Positions 35,770 through 44,379 of a stretch of DNA of 64,000 bases are shown piece by piece. Below the pieces are notes generated by a model. The model ran no database searches. It saw only the letters and a list, made by a program, of their open reading frames with translations, and was not told the DNA's origin. A program made the translations under genes and the position numbers. The DNA is from Sporosarcina luteola (lineage in GTDB: Bacteria > Bacillota > Bacilli > Bacillales_A > Planococcaceae), in contig NZ_JAMBOI010000003.1 of the NCBI RefSeq assembly GCF_023715535.1, positions 62,001-126,000 on the forward strand, given 5' to 3'. Numbering within the stretch: the stretch's first letter is position 1; each line of letters opens with the position of its first letter.

Positions 35770-35798
35770 TTGCATTGCCAAATGGCCTCTGGTATGAT
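35770..35798 (+). promoter_or_regulatory. SigA promoter of the cold-shock gene
   Basis: TTGCAT (35770-35775), 17 bases, then TATGAT (35793-35798) with an extended -10 TG. The predicted leader is about 108 bases long, as is common for cold-shock mRNAs. A small stem TGTGTGC/GCACACA lies just before the ribosome site. Confidence 0.75.
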
Positions 35799-35912
35799 AA
35801 AGGAGAATTATTTTTGTTCGGCGCGATGGTCACGATTTAACGCTTGACCGCTTCAAGACTTGAGCAAGGATAGTAACACAATGTGTGCTTTGCACACAAG
35901 GAGGAAACAAAC

Positions 35913-36113
35913 ATGGAACAAGGTAAAGTAAAATGGTTTAACGCAGAAAAAGGTTATGGCTTCATCGAACGTGAAGATGGCGACGATGTATTCGTACACT
36001 TCTCAGCTATCCAAGGTGATGGCTTCAAAACTCTTGAAGAAGGCCAAGACGTGACTTTCGAAATCGAACAAGGTCAACGCGGACTTCAAGCAACTAACGT
36101 TGAAAAAAACTAA
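35913..36113 (+). CDS. Cold-shock protein, CspA/CspB family
   Basis: This 66-residue single-domain OB-fold protein binds single-stranded RNA/DNA and acts as an RNA chaperone. RNP1 is KGYGFIE (residues 13-19) and RNP2 is VFVHF (26-30). Start [17 protein letters not shown] has a strong AAGGAGG 8 bases upstream. The gene has its own promoter, a long leader and a strong terminator. Confidence 0.96.
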   Translation: MEQGKVKWFNAEKGYGFIEREDGDDVFVHFSAIQGDGFKTLEEGQDVTFEIEQGQRGLQATNVEKN

Positions 36114-36129
36114 TTTGAATTAACCCTTC

Positions 36130-36161
36130 AAAACCACTTCCTTCGGGGAGTGGTTTTTTTC
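36130..36161 (+). terminator. Terminator of the cold-shock gene
   Basis: AAAACCACT pairs with AGTGGTTTT around a small loop (CCTTCGGGG region), followed by TTTTTT. Confidence 0.9.
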
Positions 36162-36187
36162 GTATTTATTCCTGGATAGTACATGTG

Positions 36188-36502
36188 CTTTAGACGCGGG
36201 AGCTACCTCATTGGACGCGCAGCGGATGGCTTTGGACGCGGAACTATCTTCTTTGGACGCGCAGCGGCTGGCTTTGGACGCGGAACCTTCCTCTTTGGAC
36301 GCGCAGTGGCTGGCTTTGGACGCGGAACCTTCCTCTTTGGACGCGCAGCGGATGGCTTTGGACGCGGAGCCATCCTCTTTGGACGCGCAGTGGATGGCTT
36401 TGGACGCGGAACCATCTTCTTTGGACGCGCAGTGGATGGCTTTGGACGCGGAGCCATCCTCTTTGGACGCGCAGCGGCTCACTTTGGACGCGATTCTCCC
36501 AA
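36188..36502 (+). repeat. Family B array 2: 21-bp pitch, 15 units in a 42-bp higher-order repeat
   Basis: Cores CTTTGGACGCG start at 36188 and every 21 bp to 36482 with no slippage. Two unit types alternate: one reads GGAxC...TCCT/TCTT after the core, the other GCAG[CT]GGxTGG, giving a 42-bp period. This is the longest array and fills most of the 468 bp between the cold-shock terminator and the MMPL gene. Because 21 is divisible by 3, five of six frames are open, but none has a ribosome site or a recognisable product. Confidence 0.95.
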
Positions 36503-36581
36503 ACTATCCCTTCAAAAAAGACATTCCTATCCAATTTCGATATGATAAGGAGCAGACAGAAAGATTGGGGAGGACGATGGT

Positions 36582-38711
36582 ATGCGCACACTTGCGCTTT
36601 TTGTTACGAAGTATTATAAAACGATCATGATTGCCTGGATTGCACTTTTCATTGCCATGGCCATTTTTGCAATCCGTTTGCCTGGGCTGCTTGCGGGTGA
36701 CGGCTTCAGGATGGATGGAGAACATGAACAAGTGATGAAAATCGCTTCTGAGAAATTCGATTTACCGGCAGAAACGATGTTTGTCGTTTTCGATAAAGCA
36801 AGTGATGCAACGATTGCGTCCACTTTGACTGAAATTGAGAAGCTGGATCTTGCTTCCGAAGTCGTTTCCCCTTTGGATAACGAAGAGCAATATACGAAGG
36901 ATGTCTCCTATGCATTGCTCCACTTTGAAGAGAACGGCAAGGATATGTCCAAAGTCGTTACAGATATCCGGAAAGCGATCGGTGACGAGAAAGGCATTGT
37001 CCTAACAGGCCAATCCGCCATTACGAAAGATATCAATAGCGCGAGCCAACGCGATTTGATGAAGGCGGAGGCGATCGGCTTGCCAATCGCAATCATCGTC
37101 CTTCTTTTTGCATTCGGTTCACTCATGGCTTCGATGGTTCCGTTGATCGTCGGTGTTGCGACAGTCGTATCGACGTTCGGTGTGTTGGCTTTAGTTGGCG
37201 GACAGATGGAGTTGGCTATTTTTGTATTGAATATCGTTCCGATGCTTGGGCTCGCTCTGAGCATCGACTTTTCGCTTCTGTTCATTAGCCGCTACCGGGA
37301 AGAGCGATTGAAGAGCGATGTGCTTGAGGCTGTTGCGACAACGATCCGTACTGCGGGCCGCTCTGTCATTTTCTCGGCCTTTTGTGTGTTCATCGGTCTA
37401 GGTGCAATGTTTATTATCAAAGTCGAGATCTTCCAAAACATTGCGCTCGGCGGAATGATTGTCGTCGGTATGGCGGTGCTCAGTTCAGTTACGTTGCTTC
37501 CGGCGATTTTAATAATGCTCGGCGACCGGTTGAATAAAGGCCGCGTGTTGAAGGTGAAGGAAAACGGCTCTGATCGATGGAGGCAGTTCGCCAATGCCGT
37601 TATTAAACGTCCCATTCTTATTACAATTGTGGCGCTTGTTTTACTGGGCATTGCAATAATTCCTGTGAAAAATATGGATTTGACGATTCCACAGATCGAT
37701 TCATTGCCGGCGTCGTATGATACTCGGGCTTCGTACGAATTGATGGATGACACGTTCGGGCTCGGTAAGCGATCGCATGTGTACTTGATCGCGGAACGTG
37801 ATGGCGGCTGGACTGATGCGGAAGGCTTGGATGCAATGAAAGCGTTGGAAGAAGATTTGGCCGATGATCGATTGGTCGACAAGCTGACTACAATTTTCAC
37901 TGCTAGCGGAGTCGGTTCTCCTGAAGAATGGGAGCAAGCGATGCAAGTACCTGAAATGAAGGCCCAGCTTGAACCGCTTCTTGATTCATTCGTCAAGGAT
38001 AATCAAGTATTGATTCCAGTTACGCTTCAGGCGAAAGGCACGTCCGACGAAGCGCAGCAATGGGCGCGGGATTGGTCACAGCAATCCGAATGGAATCTGT
38101 TGGTGGGTGGTCAACCGAAGTTCAATCAGGAAATCTTTGATGAGATTTTCGGCAATATCGTGTCTGTGCTAACAATAATCCTAGTGTCGACGTTCATCAT
38201 TCTTATGATTGCATTCCGCTCGGTGCTTATTCCGTTGAAGGCGATTTTGATGAACATCGTTGGGCTATCCGCGACGTTTGGAATCCTCGTCTATATTTTC
38301 CAATATGGCCATTTCGGAATGCATCCTGGAACGATTGCGCTCATCATTCCGATCCTCGTCTTCAGTCTCGTCTTCGGCTTGAGCATGGACTATGAAGTGT
38401 TCCTCATTTCTCGGATGCAAGAGGAATACGCGAAGACGTTCGATAATGATCATTCGACGGTCGAAGGGCTTGCGACGACAAGTAAGATCATTACTTCCGC
38501 TGCATTGATCATGATTGTATTGACGGGTGCATTCGCGTTCACAGACGTCATGCCGGTGAAGCAGATTGGCGTCGGCATCGCGATTGCGGTCGCCATTGAT
38601 GCAACGATCATCCGCCTGTTGCTTGTTCCGAGTTTAATGAAATTATTTGGCAAGTGGAACTGGTGGATGCCGTTTAGGAAAGGTGAATACAAAGCTGGGA
38701 ATTGGCATTAA
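36582..38711 (+). CDS. MMPL/RND family transporter, YdfJ-like
   Basis: This 709-residue membrane protein has the two-fold RND layout: one helix, an extracellular domain, then five helices, repeated. Segments such as MLGLALSIDFSLLFISRYREER and LVFGLSMDYEVFLISRMQEEY carry the conserved Asp/Tyr pair of the MMPL proton relay in each half. Relatives export lipids or drugs; the substrate is unknown. The ATG at 36582 follows GGGGAGG by 8 bases. Confidence 0.93.
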   Translation: MRTLALFVTKYYKTIMIAWIALFIAMAIFAIRLPGLLAGDGFRMDGEHEQVMKIASEKFDLPAETMFVVFDKASDATIASTLTEIEKLDLASEVVSPLDNEEQYTKDVSYALLHFEENGKDMSKVVTDIRKAIGDEKGIVLTGQSAITKDINSASQRDLMKAEAIGLPIAIIVLLFAFGSLMASMVPLIVGVATVVSTFGVLALVGGQMELAIFVLNIVPMLGLALSIDFSLLFISRYREERLKSDVLEAVATTIRTAGRSVIFSAFCVFIGLGAMFIIKVEIFQNIALGGMIVVGMAVLSSVTLLPAILIMLGDRLNKGRVLKVKENGSDRWRQFANAVIKRPILITIVALVLLGIAIIPVKNMDLTIPQIDSLPASYDTRASYELMDDTFGLGKRSHVYLIAERDGGWTDAEGLDAMKALEEDLADDRLVDKLTTIFTASGVGSPEEWEQAMQVPEMKAQLEPLLDSFVKDNQVLIPVTLQAKGTSDEAQQWARDWSQQSEWNLLVGGQPKFNQEIFDEIFGNIVSVLTIILVSTFIILMIAFRSVLIPLKAILMNIVGLSATFGILVYIFQYGHFGMHPGTIALIIPILVFSLVFGLSMDYEVFLISRMQEEYAKTFDNDHSTVEGLATTSKIITSAALIMIVLTGAFAFTDVMPVKQIGVGIAIAVAIDATIIRLLLVPSLMKLFGKWNWWMPFRKGEYKAGNWH

Positions 38712-38725
38712 CTCCATGACAATAG

Positions 38726-38772
38726 AAAAGCTGCCTGGACAACGAATTTTTCCGTTTGTCCAGGCAGCTTTT
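38726..38772. terminator. Bidirectional terminator
   Basis: A 17-bp stem (AAAAGCTGCCTGGACAA and complement) lies between the MMPL gene and the convergent small membrane protein gene. Its right arm overlaps that gene's stop codon. Confidence 0.88.
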
Positions 38773-38908
38773 ACTTTTTATCAATAATCTCAACTTGCGG
38801 GTCTTCCTGCCGGTCTTTATCAAACTGTGCTGTCATTGCAAAATAGATGATTGCAACGACTGCGAGGACAAAGACGACGAGCCCGATGACGAGCGTTCTT
38901 CCCTTCAT
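38771..38908 (-). CDS. Small single-pass membrane protein, 45 aa
   Basis: This 45-residue protein has a short basic start (MKGRTLVIGL), one membrane helix (residues 6-25) and an acidic, Asp/Glu/Lys-rich tail. GGGGGTGA lies 7 bases before the ATG, and the gene starts 6 bp after the stop of the upstream gene, so it is cotranscribed with it. No family was recognised. Its stop codon lies within the base of the shared terminator. Confidence 0.7.
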   Translation of the reverse strand: MKGRTLVIGLVVFVLAVVAIIYFAMTAQFDKDRQEDPQVEIIDKK

Positions 38909-38914
38909 TTGGCG

Positions 38915-39379
38915 TCACCCCCTGCTAAGCTTGAATTTCTCCTCTTTCAAATAGTCGACGGCTTCCTGATAATCGCCGAAACCCTCTTCCAGATTGGCGC
39001 CATGGTAAATATTGAAATAGCCTTCTTCTCCAAGCAACGTCAGCTTCTGGCCTTCCTCATTCACCCACACTTCTTCAATCGATTCCTCTTCTTCAGCCTC
39101 TTCGGTTGAAAGTGCACGGATGGCGTCGCGGATTGTCTTTTTCAACTCTTCTTCCGTCGCTTCACGGATGTTGACGAGCCCGCGGTCATCCGTCTCGTAA
39201 CCCGGGACCCCTTCCAGGTACACAAATCCATTGCCGTTCGGATGAAGATGCTGCACAACGACTGTTTTTTCATAAAGGCTATCTTCAAAATGGTAATTGA
39301 GCCGCTTCATCGACACTTCTTTCCGCGTCAGTTCAGGGAATGTCTCAATGATTTGCTGTTTTTGTTCGAATGTTAGCAT
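38915..39379 (-). CDS. Conserved hypothetical protein, 154 aa
   Basis: This soluble acidic protein starts MLTFEQKQQIIETFPEL. It has a mixed alpha/beta pattern, a Glu-rich stretch (TEEAEEEESIEEVW) near residue 95 and a C-terminal EGYFNIYHGANLEEGFGDY segment. I do not recognise a function. It forms a two-gene unit with the 45-residue membrane protein. Confidence 0.7.
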   Translation of the reverse strand: MLTFEQKQQIIETFPELTRKEVSMKRLNYHFEDSLYEKTVVVQHLHPNGNGFVYLEGVPGYETDDRGLVNIREATEEELKKTIRDAIRALSTEEAEEEESIEEVWVNEEGQKLTLLGEEGYFNIYHGANLEEGFGDYQEAVDYLKEEKFKLSRG

Positions 39380-39423
39380 GTTTTGGCCACTCTTTCTTTG
39401 TCAAATGTCTTTCCAGTATACCA

Positions 39424-40074
39424 TCATTCATCCCTCACCGTTAGACCGAGCGCACGCGCAAAGCCGAGCGCCTGCTCCGTCGACACGATGCATCCCGCAA
39501 TCTTCGGCACTGTCACTTCGATGCGCTCGTATGTATTGTCGGATAAATCCACGCCATCCAAATCGGTTTCCGAGAAATTCGCATCGTCAAGCTTGCACTT
39601 TTCAAATCGGACCTGTTTGAAATCGCATTCGTAAAAATCACTATCCTCTAAGTTGCACTCCGCGAACTCAACTTCCTTCATTTTAGAAAAATTGAAGTTC
39701 ACATAGCGGGCGTCACATTCCTTCATGAGGAGATGTCCTATATTGGAATTGGCCATATCTATACCCGTCAGCTTGGAAGCAACGATTTCGCATCGGTGAA
39801 ACATGACATTTTCCATTTGAACGTTTGAGAAATCGCATGTTTGGAATGATACATCAACGAATTCTGCGCCTCTCCAATCACTGTTCGCAAATGACATATC
39901 CTTGAACACGCAATTATCGAACACGAGGCGCTCCCCATCTGCACCCGGCATTACACCGCCTTCAAATCTCGCTTTTTCTATAAACCCGTCTCGGTTCCAT
40001 ATATCTGAAGGCCTCAACAACTCATGTTCCATCGACAATTTCGGTTTCACCCGCTTGTCCTTTTTATTCGCCAT
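39424..40074 (-). CDS. Pentapeptide-repeat protein, 216 aa
   Basis: Residues 50-185 consist of about 25 pentapeptides of the A(D/N)LxF kind (for example CVFKD MSFAN SDWRG AEFVD VSFQT CDFSN). They fold as a right-handed quadrilateral beta-helix. A basic head (MANKKDKRVKPK) precedes. Length and Phe-centred repeats resemble Qnr/MfpA-type gyrase-protecting proteins, but most members of the superfamily have unknown roles. The ATG at 40074 follows AGGAGGG by 6 bases. It lies 10 bp downstream of the 32-residue membrane protein gene. Confidence 0.85.
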   Translation of the reverse strand: MANKKDKRVKPKLSMEHELLRPSDIWNRDGFIEKARFEGGVMPGADGERLVFDNCVFKDMSFANSDWRGAEFVDVSFQTCDFSNVQMENVMFHRCEIVASKLTGIDMANSNIGHLLMKECDARYVNFNFSKMKEVEFAECNLEDSDFYECDFKQVRFEKCKLDDANFSETDLDGVDLSDNTYERIEVTVPKIAGCIVSTEQALGFARALGLTVRDE

Positions 40075-40084
40075 GCAATCCCTC

Positions 40085-40183
40085 CTATCGCGTCTTCCAT
40101 TCAATAATAATGACGAGCAGTATAACAACGATGAACGCCAACATATAAAACCAATTTGGAATCGAACTTATTCCACTGAACAT
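40085..40183 (-). CDS. Small membrane protein, 32 aa
   Basis: A 32-codon frame from ATG 40183 to TAG at 40085 encodes a single hydrophobic helix (WFYMLAFIVVILLVIIIE) with a basic end (WKTR). GGAGAGG lies 5 bases before the ATG. It is directly followed by the pentapeptide-repeat gene, suggesting cotranscription. The family was not recognised. Confidence 0.65.
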   Translation of the reverse strand: MFSGISSIPNWFYMLAFIVVILLVIIIEWKTR

Positions 40184-40220
40184 CTGTCCTCTCCCCTTCC
40201 GAGCGATCTACAAATCTTGA

Positions 40221-40346
40221 TTATCACCGTTCACATTGAGCTTATCACCGCTTATGGACCGTTTATCACCGCTTAGACTGGGTTTATCACCGCTCATGCA
40301 TGCTTTATCACCGCTCGCAACGACTTTATCACCACTTAGTCGCTTT
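40221..40346 (+). repeat. Family C array: 21-bp pitch, core TTATCACCGCT, 6 units
   Basis: Cores start at 40221, 40242, 40263, 40284, 40305 and 40326, exactly 21 bp apart. The core TTATCACCGCT is followed by 10 variable bases. The last unit (TTATCACCACTTAG) includes the stop codon and final codons of the RlmA-like gene. Confidence 0.93.
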
Positions 40347-41214
40347 CCCCCGACCGCCGAACACCCGAAATCACCCGCAAATCAATCGTTATCTCTTTCA
40401 TTCCCGTCGCAATCACTTCATCAACCCGCTCTTCACTCGCATTCCATGTGAGCGGCGTCATGCGAATCAATGGCGCGAGCAGCCCATCCGGCAGCGCAAA
40501 CGTGTATGTTACCCGTTCCGTCTCGACTGCATCGAACTGTTCAGAGAACCTTGCTACCGGGTCAGCCTCTTCTTTCTGCTGCTTCCCTTCGTAAAAGACG
40601 TCCCGCAATTCCTGCAAGTACCCGCTTTCCGGTACGACTTTCACCAACACGCCGCCCGGTTTCAGCAGCCGGGTAAACTCCGCGTAATTCGCCGGTGATA
40701 AGACGTTCAAAATTGCATCGATACGAGCATCCGAAAACGGCATAGCAGCCAGGTCTGCCACACTCCAAATGATTCCCGGGTAAGCTTTCGAAGCTGCCGT
40801 AATGCCTTCCTTCGCTAAATCAATGCCTATGCCGACACTCCCAGTCCGCATCCGAGAATGAACTGTTTGCAAATGGGTCCCCTCCCCGCAGCCCGCATCC
40901 AATACGACAGGACACTCAACTCGCGCCAATTGATCATCCAAATGGGAAATGATAGTTTCAAGGACAGGCTCGAAAAACCCGCTGCTCATGACGGCAGTCC
41001 TCGCTTCAAACAGTGATTTATCATATTTAGTTGCATGGGCTTGCGGCGCCAAATTGACATATCCGCTTTTTGCCAAGTCGAATGAGTGCATGTTCCGGCA
41101 GATGAGACGGGAATGCTCCTCTATTTTCATCTCCGCAGAACAGATTGGGCATTTGAATAGCTGTATATTGTTCTCCATCACTAGAGCGCTTTGCATTTTC
41201 TTCGTCATTTTCAT
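40336..41214 (-). CDS. RlmA-like 23S rRNA guanine methyltransferase (putative)
   Basis: This 292-residue protein has an N-terminal zinc ribbon (FKCPICSAEM...LICRNMHSFDLAKSGYVNL) and a SAM-binding Rossmann domain with motif I VVLDAGCGEGTHLQTV near residue 115. This architecture defines the RlmA family, which methylates G745 or G748 of 23S rRNA; the type II enzyme affects tylosin sensitivity. Which base is modified here cannot be told. The last codons run into a family C repeat unit. ATG 41214 has GGAG 8 bases upstream; ATG 41208 is an alternative. Confidence 0.85.
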   Translation of the reverse strand: MKMTKKMQSALVMENNIQLFKCPICSAEMKIEEHSRLICRNMHSFDLAKSGYVNLAPQAHATKYDKSLFEARTAVMSSGFFEPVLETIISHLDDQLARVECPVVLDAGCGEGTHLQTVHSRMRTGSVGIGIDLAKEGITAASKAYPGIIWSVADLAAMPFSDARIDAILNVLSPANYAEFTRLLKPGGVLVKVVPESGYLQELRDVFYEGKQQKEEADPVARFSEQFDAVETERVTYTFALPDGLLAPLIRMTPLTWNASEERVDEVIATGMKEITIDLRVISGVRRSGESD

Positions 41215-41342
41215 TTCCTGTACTCCGATCCAATAGTGTTCTACCAGTATACCGCCTTTCCGCTCGGACTCAAACTATCAAAGTGTCCAACTGTATCTAT
41301 CGCACCTTCAGCGGGTACAATACTAGAAAGGAGGCGATTTCC

Positions 41343-42473
41343 GTGAAGCGGATTTTTCTATTCATCATTTTCATAGTTGCACTTTATCTCGCAAAACCTT
41401 TATGGGAAGAGCCCGTTTCGAAATACATCGACCTTTCCTTCCTGAATCCAGTTGACGAAAAGGTTGAAAGCATCTTAGAGAAAGAACCGGTCACTTCCAC
41501 CATGAACTCCATCCTTAACGCTGCCGATAGATTATTCCTTTATATATCTTCGAAGTCATCTGAAGTGGAACAGCTTATTCCCGACAAAGTGGCTAAGCCG
41601 AGCTTGGACAAACCCGATCACTCCGCTATGTCCATCCATAATATCGAGCTCGGTGCAACCGAGGAACAAGTGAAGGCAGAACTTGGCGAGCCAAAGAGCT
41701 ATTCATTGAATGAATACGGCACCGAGTGGTTCACATATCATGAGGATTACCAGAATTTCGTCATGATTTCATACGATGAAAAATCGAAAGTGAACGCTAT
41801 TTACACGAATGATGACCTCATTTCCTCGAAAGCAGGAATCCGGTACGGCACACCGAAAGCTGATGTCCGGAAAGCTTATGGCGAGCCGTTGAAAGAGATC
41901 CGTAAAGGCTTGAGTATCTATGTCCTGCAGGAAAACGAAGGGATGGATCTCTTTAAAGCCGGGGATGTCTATATGTACGTGTTTTACGATCTGCATCGGA
42001 ATGATACCGTGACAGCTGTCCAACTCATCACGATCGCATTGGAACAAAGGAAATCGGGCATGTACGCGGGCGGGGATGTATCCTTGCGCAATGGGTTTGA
42101 AGAGCAGCTATTCGATTTGACGAATGCCGCCCGTGTCCGGCACGGCCGCTCGATATTGCGATGGGATGAGAGAATCGCTGAAACAGCCCGCAAGCATAGC
42201 CGCGATATGGCAATCAAAGACTATTTCAGCCATGAAAACTTGGAGGGGCTTTCGCCTTTCGATCGGATGAAAGAGGATGATATCAAATTCCGCAGGGCTG
42301 GTGAAAATTTGGCGTATGGGCAATCGAGCAGCATTTTTGCTCATGAGGGATTGATGAATTCCTTAGGGCATCGGGAGAATATATTAATTAAAGACTATAG
42401 CCACCTCGGCGTCGGGGTCGCTTTCAACGAGAAGTCGCAGCCGTATTACACGGAGAACTTTTTCCTGCAATGA
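41343..42473 (+). CDS. CAP/SCP domain protein with CAP-associated domain, YkwD-like
   Basis: This 376-residue exported or membrane-anchored protein has an N-terminal hydrophobic segment (residues 2-18), a CAP-associated N-terminal domain (about 95-235, IELGATEEQVKAELGEP) and a C-terminal CAP domain (245-376). The CAP domain carries the usual HSRDMAIKDYFSHENLEGLSPFDRM, AGENLAYG and GHRENIL motifs. Bacterial CAP proteins act outside the cell, often in stress or wall association, with unknown biochemistry. The GTG at 41343 has an AAAGGAGG site; a TACAAT -10 lies near 41318. Confidence 0.88.
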   Translation: MKRIFLFIIFIVALYLAKPLWEEPVSKYIDLSFLNPVDEKVESILEKEPVTSTMNSILNAADRLFLYISSKSSEVEQLIPDKVAKPSLDKPDHSAMSIHNIELGATEEQVKAELGEPKSYSLNEYGTEWFTYHEDYQNFVMISYDEKSKVNAIYTNDDLISSKAGIRYGTPKADVRKAYGEPLKEIRKGLSIYVLQENEGMDLFKAGDVYMYVFYDLHRNDTVTAVQLITIALEQRKSGMYAGGDVSLRNGFEEQLFDLTNAARVRHGRSILRWDERIAETARKHSRDMAIKDYFSHENLEGLSPFDRMKEDDIKFRRAGENLAYGQSSSIFAHEGLMNSLGHRENILIKDYSHLGVGVAFNEKSQPYYTENFFLQ

Positions 42474-42542
42474 ACTCTTCGCGACTATTTTTGTTTCTTA
42501 CGGGGAATATAGGAAGAAGCAGATAGAGAAGGAGGAGTTCAA

Positions 42543-43682
42543 ATGAAAGCTGTAACGTTCCAAGGTGTGAAAGATATTCAAGTGAAAAAGGTTGAGGCAC
42601 CGAAGATCGAGAAGCCTGATGATATTATCGTCAAGGTGACGTCCACTGCGATTTGCGGGTCCGATCTGCATATCTATTTAGGCGCGTTGCCTACACATAA
42701 GGGATATGTCATTGGCCATGAACCGATGGGTATTGTCGAAGAAACCGGACCGAATGTAACGAAAGTGAAGAAAGGCGACCGGGTCATCATTCCGTTCAAT
42801 ATTTCATGCGGCAAATGTTTTTATTGCGAGCATCAGATGGAGAGCCAATGCGACAATTCGAATCCGAATCCCCATGTCGATACGGGCGGGTATTTCGGAT
42901 TCACCGAACGGTATGGGGAATATCCTGGCGGCCAGGCGGAATATTTACGCGTCCCGTATGGCAATTTCACACCGTTTCTCGTACCGGATTCTTGCGAGCT
43001 TCCTGACGAGGCGTTGCTTTTCCTGTCCGATGTGTTGCCAACCGCCTATTGGAGCGTCGAGCATGCCGGCGTGAAGCGTGGGGATACGGTTGCCGTGCTT
43101 GGTTGCGGACCTGTCGGATTAATGGCACAAAAATTCGCGTGGATGAAAGGCGCGAAACGCGTCATCGCAGTCGACCATGTCCCGTATCGGCTGAATCACG
43201 CTGTGAAGATGAACAAAGTGGAAGCTTTTAATTTCGATGACTATGACAATATGGGCGCTCATATTAAAGAGATCACCCGTGGCGGTGTTGATATTGTCAT
43301 CGATTGTGTCGGAATGGATGGAAAGAAGAATATTGCTGAGAAGGTCGGTCAAAAGTTGAAGATGCAAGGCGGGACGTTAAGTGCAGTGGAAATCGGTTAC
43401 CAAGCCGTGCGTAAATTCGGGACGATCCATCTGACAGGCGTCTACGGTTCGCTCTACAACATGTTTCCACTCGGGAATATGTTCGAACGGAATATTACGC
43501 TGAAGATGGGGCAAGCCCCCGTCATCCACTACATGCCTACACTTTTTGATAAGATTACGAAAGGCGAATTCGATCCGACGGAAATCATTACGCATGTCGT
43601 TCCGATGGAGGAAGCATCGGCTGCCTACCACCATTTCTACGAGCACGAAGATGATTGCATTAAAGTGATATTGAAGCCATGA
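42543..43682 (+). CDS. Zinc-dependent alcohol/formaldehyde dehydrogenase
   Basis: This 379-residue medium-chain dehydrogenase has catalytic zinc ligands in CGSDLHIYLG and GHEPMGIVEE. The structural-zinc lobe shows CGKCFYCEHQMESQC with four cysteines. The NAD-binding motif is GCGPVGLMAQ near residue 190. It resembles glutathione-independent formaldehyde dehydrogenases and related AdhB-type enzymes. The substrate is not certain. The ATG follows AAGGAGGAG. Confidence 0.92.
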   Translation: MKAVTFQGVKDIQVKKVEAPKIEKPDDIIVKVTSTAICGSDLHIYLGALPTHKGYVIGHEPMGIVEETGPNVTKVKKGDRVIIPFNISCGKCFYCEHQMESQCDNSNPNPHVDTGGYFGFTERYGEYPGGQAEYLRVPYGNFTPFLVPDSCELPDEALLFLSDVLPTAYWSVEHAGVKRGDTVAVLGCGPVGLMAQKFAWMKGAKRVIAVDHVPYRLNHAVKMNKVEAFNFDDYDNMGAHIKEITRGGVDIVIDCVGMDGKKNIAEKVGQKLKMQGGTLSAVEIGYQAVRKFGTIHLTGVYGSLYNMFPLGNMFERNITLKMGQAPVIHYMPTLFDKITKGEFDPTEIITHVVPMEEASAAYHHFYEHEDDCIKVILKP

Positions 43683-43709
43683 AAAAACCGGTCCTTGGAC
43701 CGGTTTTTT
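43682..43709. terminator. Bidirectional terminator
   Basis: The 13-bp stem AAAAAACCGGTCC/GGACCGGTTTTTT with a 2-base loop sits between the convergent dehydrogenase and superoxide dismutase genes. Confidence 0.93.
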
Positions 43710-44267
43710 CTATTTCTTACCTGTGATGGCGGCGCAGGCAATGCGTGCACCAGAATCCCCTGCCGGATCCGTCTTGTAGTCATCCGCCTTTTCGTGGATG
43801 ACGATTGCGCTTCCGTCCTTATCGAGGATGGAGTTTTCCTGACCTTTTTTCAGTGTAATTTCTGAATTCGTCAACCTGAACGACACTTTCCCGTCCTCCG
43901 GCACTTCGATATTCGGCAAATCGCCAAGATGGAAGCCTTTCGGATTGTGGAAGCCGTGTTCCTTCCCGGTCGGATTGAAATGCCCTCCGGAAGAAGTGAA
44001 ATCGGGTGGTGTACACACGCCGGTTTCATGGAAATGAATTCCATGCAGTCCAGGCGGCAAGTCCTCCGCCTGCACATTGATCATAACGCCTTCCGTCTCT
44101 TGGACCAATGTCACTTCACCGATTTCCTTCCCTTCCGTGTTCAATAAAGGAGTGACGATCGCTTCCATTTTTTCCGCGCTGACAGGCACCTTTTGTTTGG
44201 CTTTCCCACATCCCGCCACTACGATAACGACGCTGATTAGTACTACCATTAATAGTTTTCGCTTCAA
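43710..44267 (-). CDS. Cu/Zn superoxide dismutase-like lipoprotein, YojM-like
   Basis: This 185-residue lipoprotein has lipobox VAGCG (Cys about residue 19). The Cu/Zn-SOD fold shows HFHETGVC, GGHFNP, HGFHNPKGFHLGD and AIVIHEKADDY, so the copper and zinc ligands look present. The closest B. subtilis type is YojM. It would detoxify superoxide at the cell surface. The start is TTG 44267 with GGAGGAGG 7 bases upstream. The frame stays open much further 5' only because it runs through a 21-bp repeat array; that part is not gene. Confidence 0.88.
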   Translation of the reverse strand: MKRKLLMVVLISVVIVVAGCGKAKQKVPVSAEKMEAIVTPLLNTEGKEIGEVTLVQETEGVMINVQAEDLPPGLHGIHFHETGVCTPPDFTSSGGHFNPTGKEHGFHNPKGFHLGDLPNIEVPEDGKVSFRLTNSEITLKKGQENSILDKDGSAIVIHEKADDYKTDPAGDSGARIACAAITGKK

Positions 44268-44379
44268 TGTAGTTCCTCCTCCACGTTTATTCCTGCCAAG
44301 CATGCCCAACTGGAGTGGATTTAGTAGTGGTAAGTTTTCCCGCCCATTTGTCGAAGATAGTTTGAGCAGGTGTACTTCA

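Noticed and set aside
36211..36630. Long plus-strand frame with LDAQRMALDAE-type repeats
   Set aside because: It only exists because the 21-bp repeat pitch keeps several frames open. It has no ribosome site, overlaps the MMPL start and is open in five of six frames.
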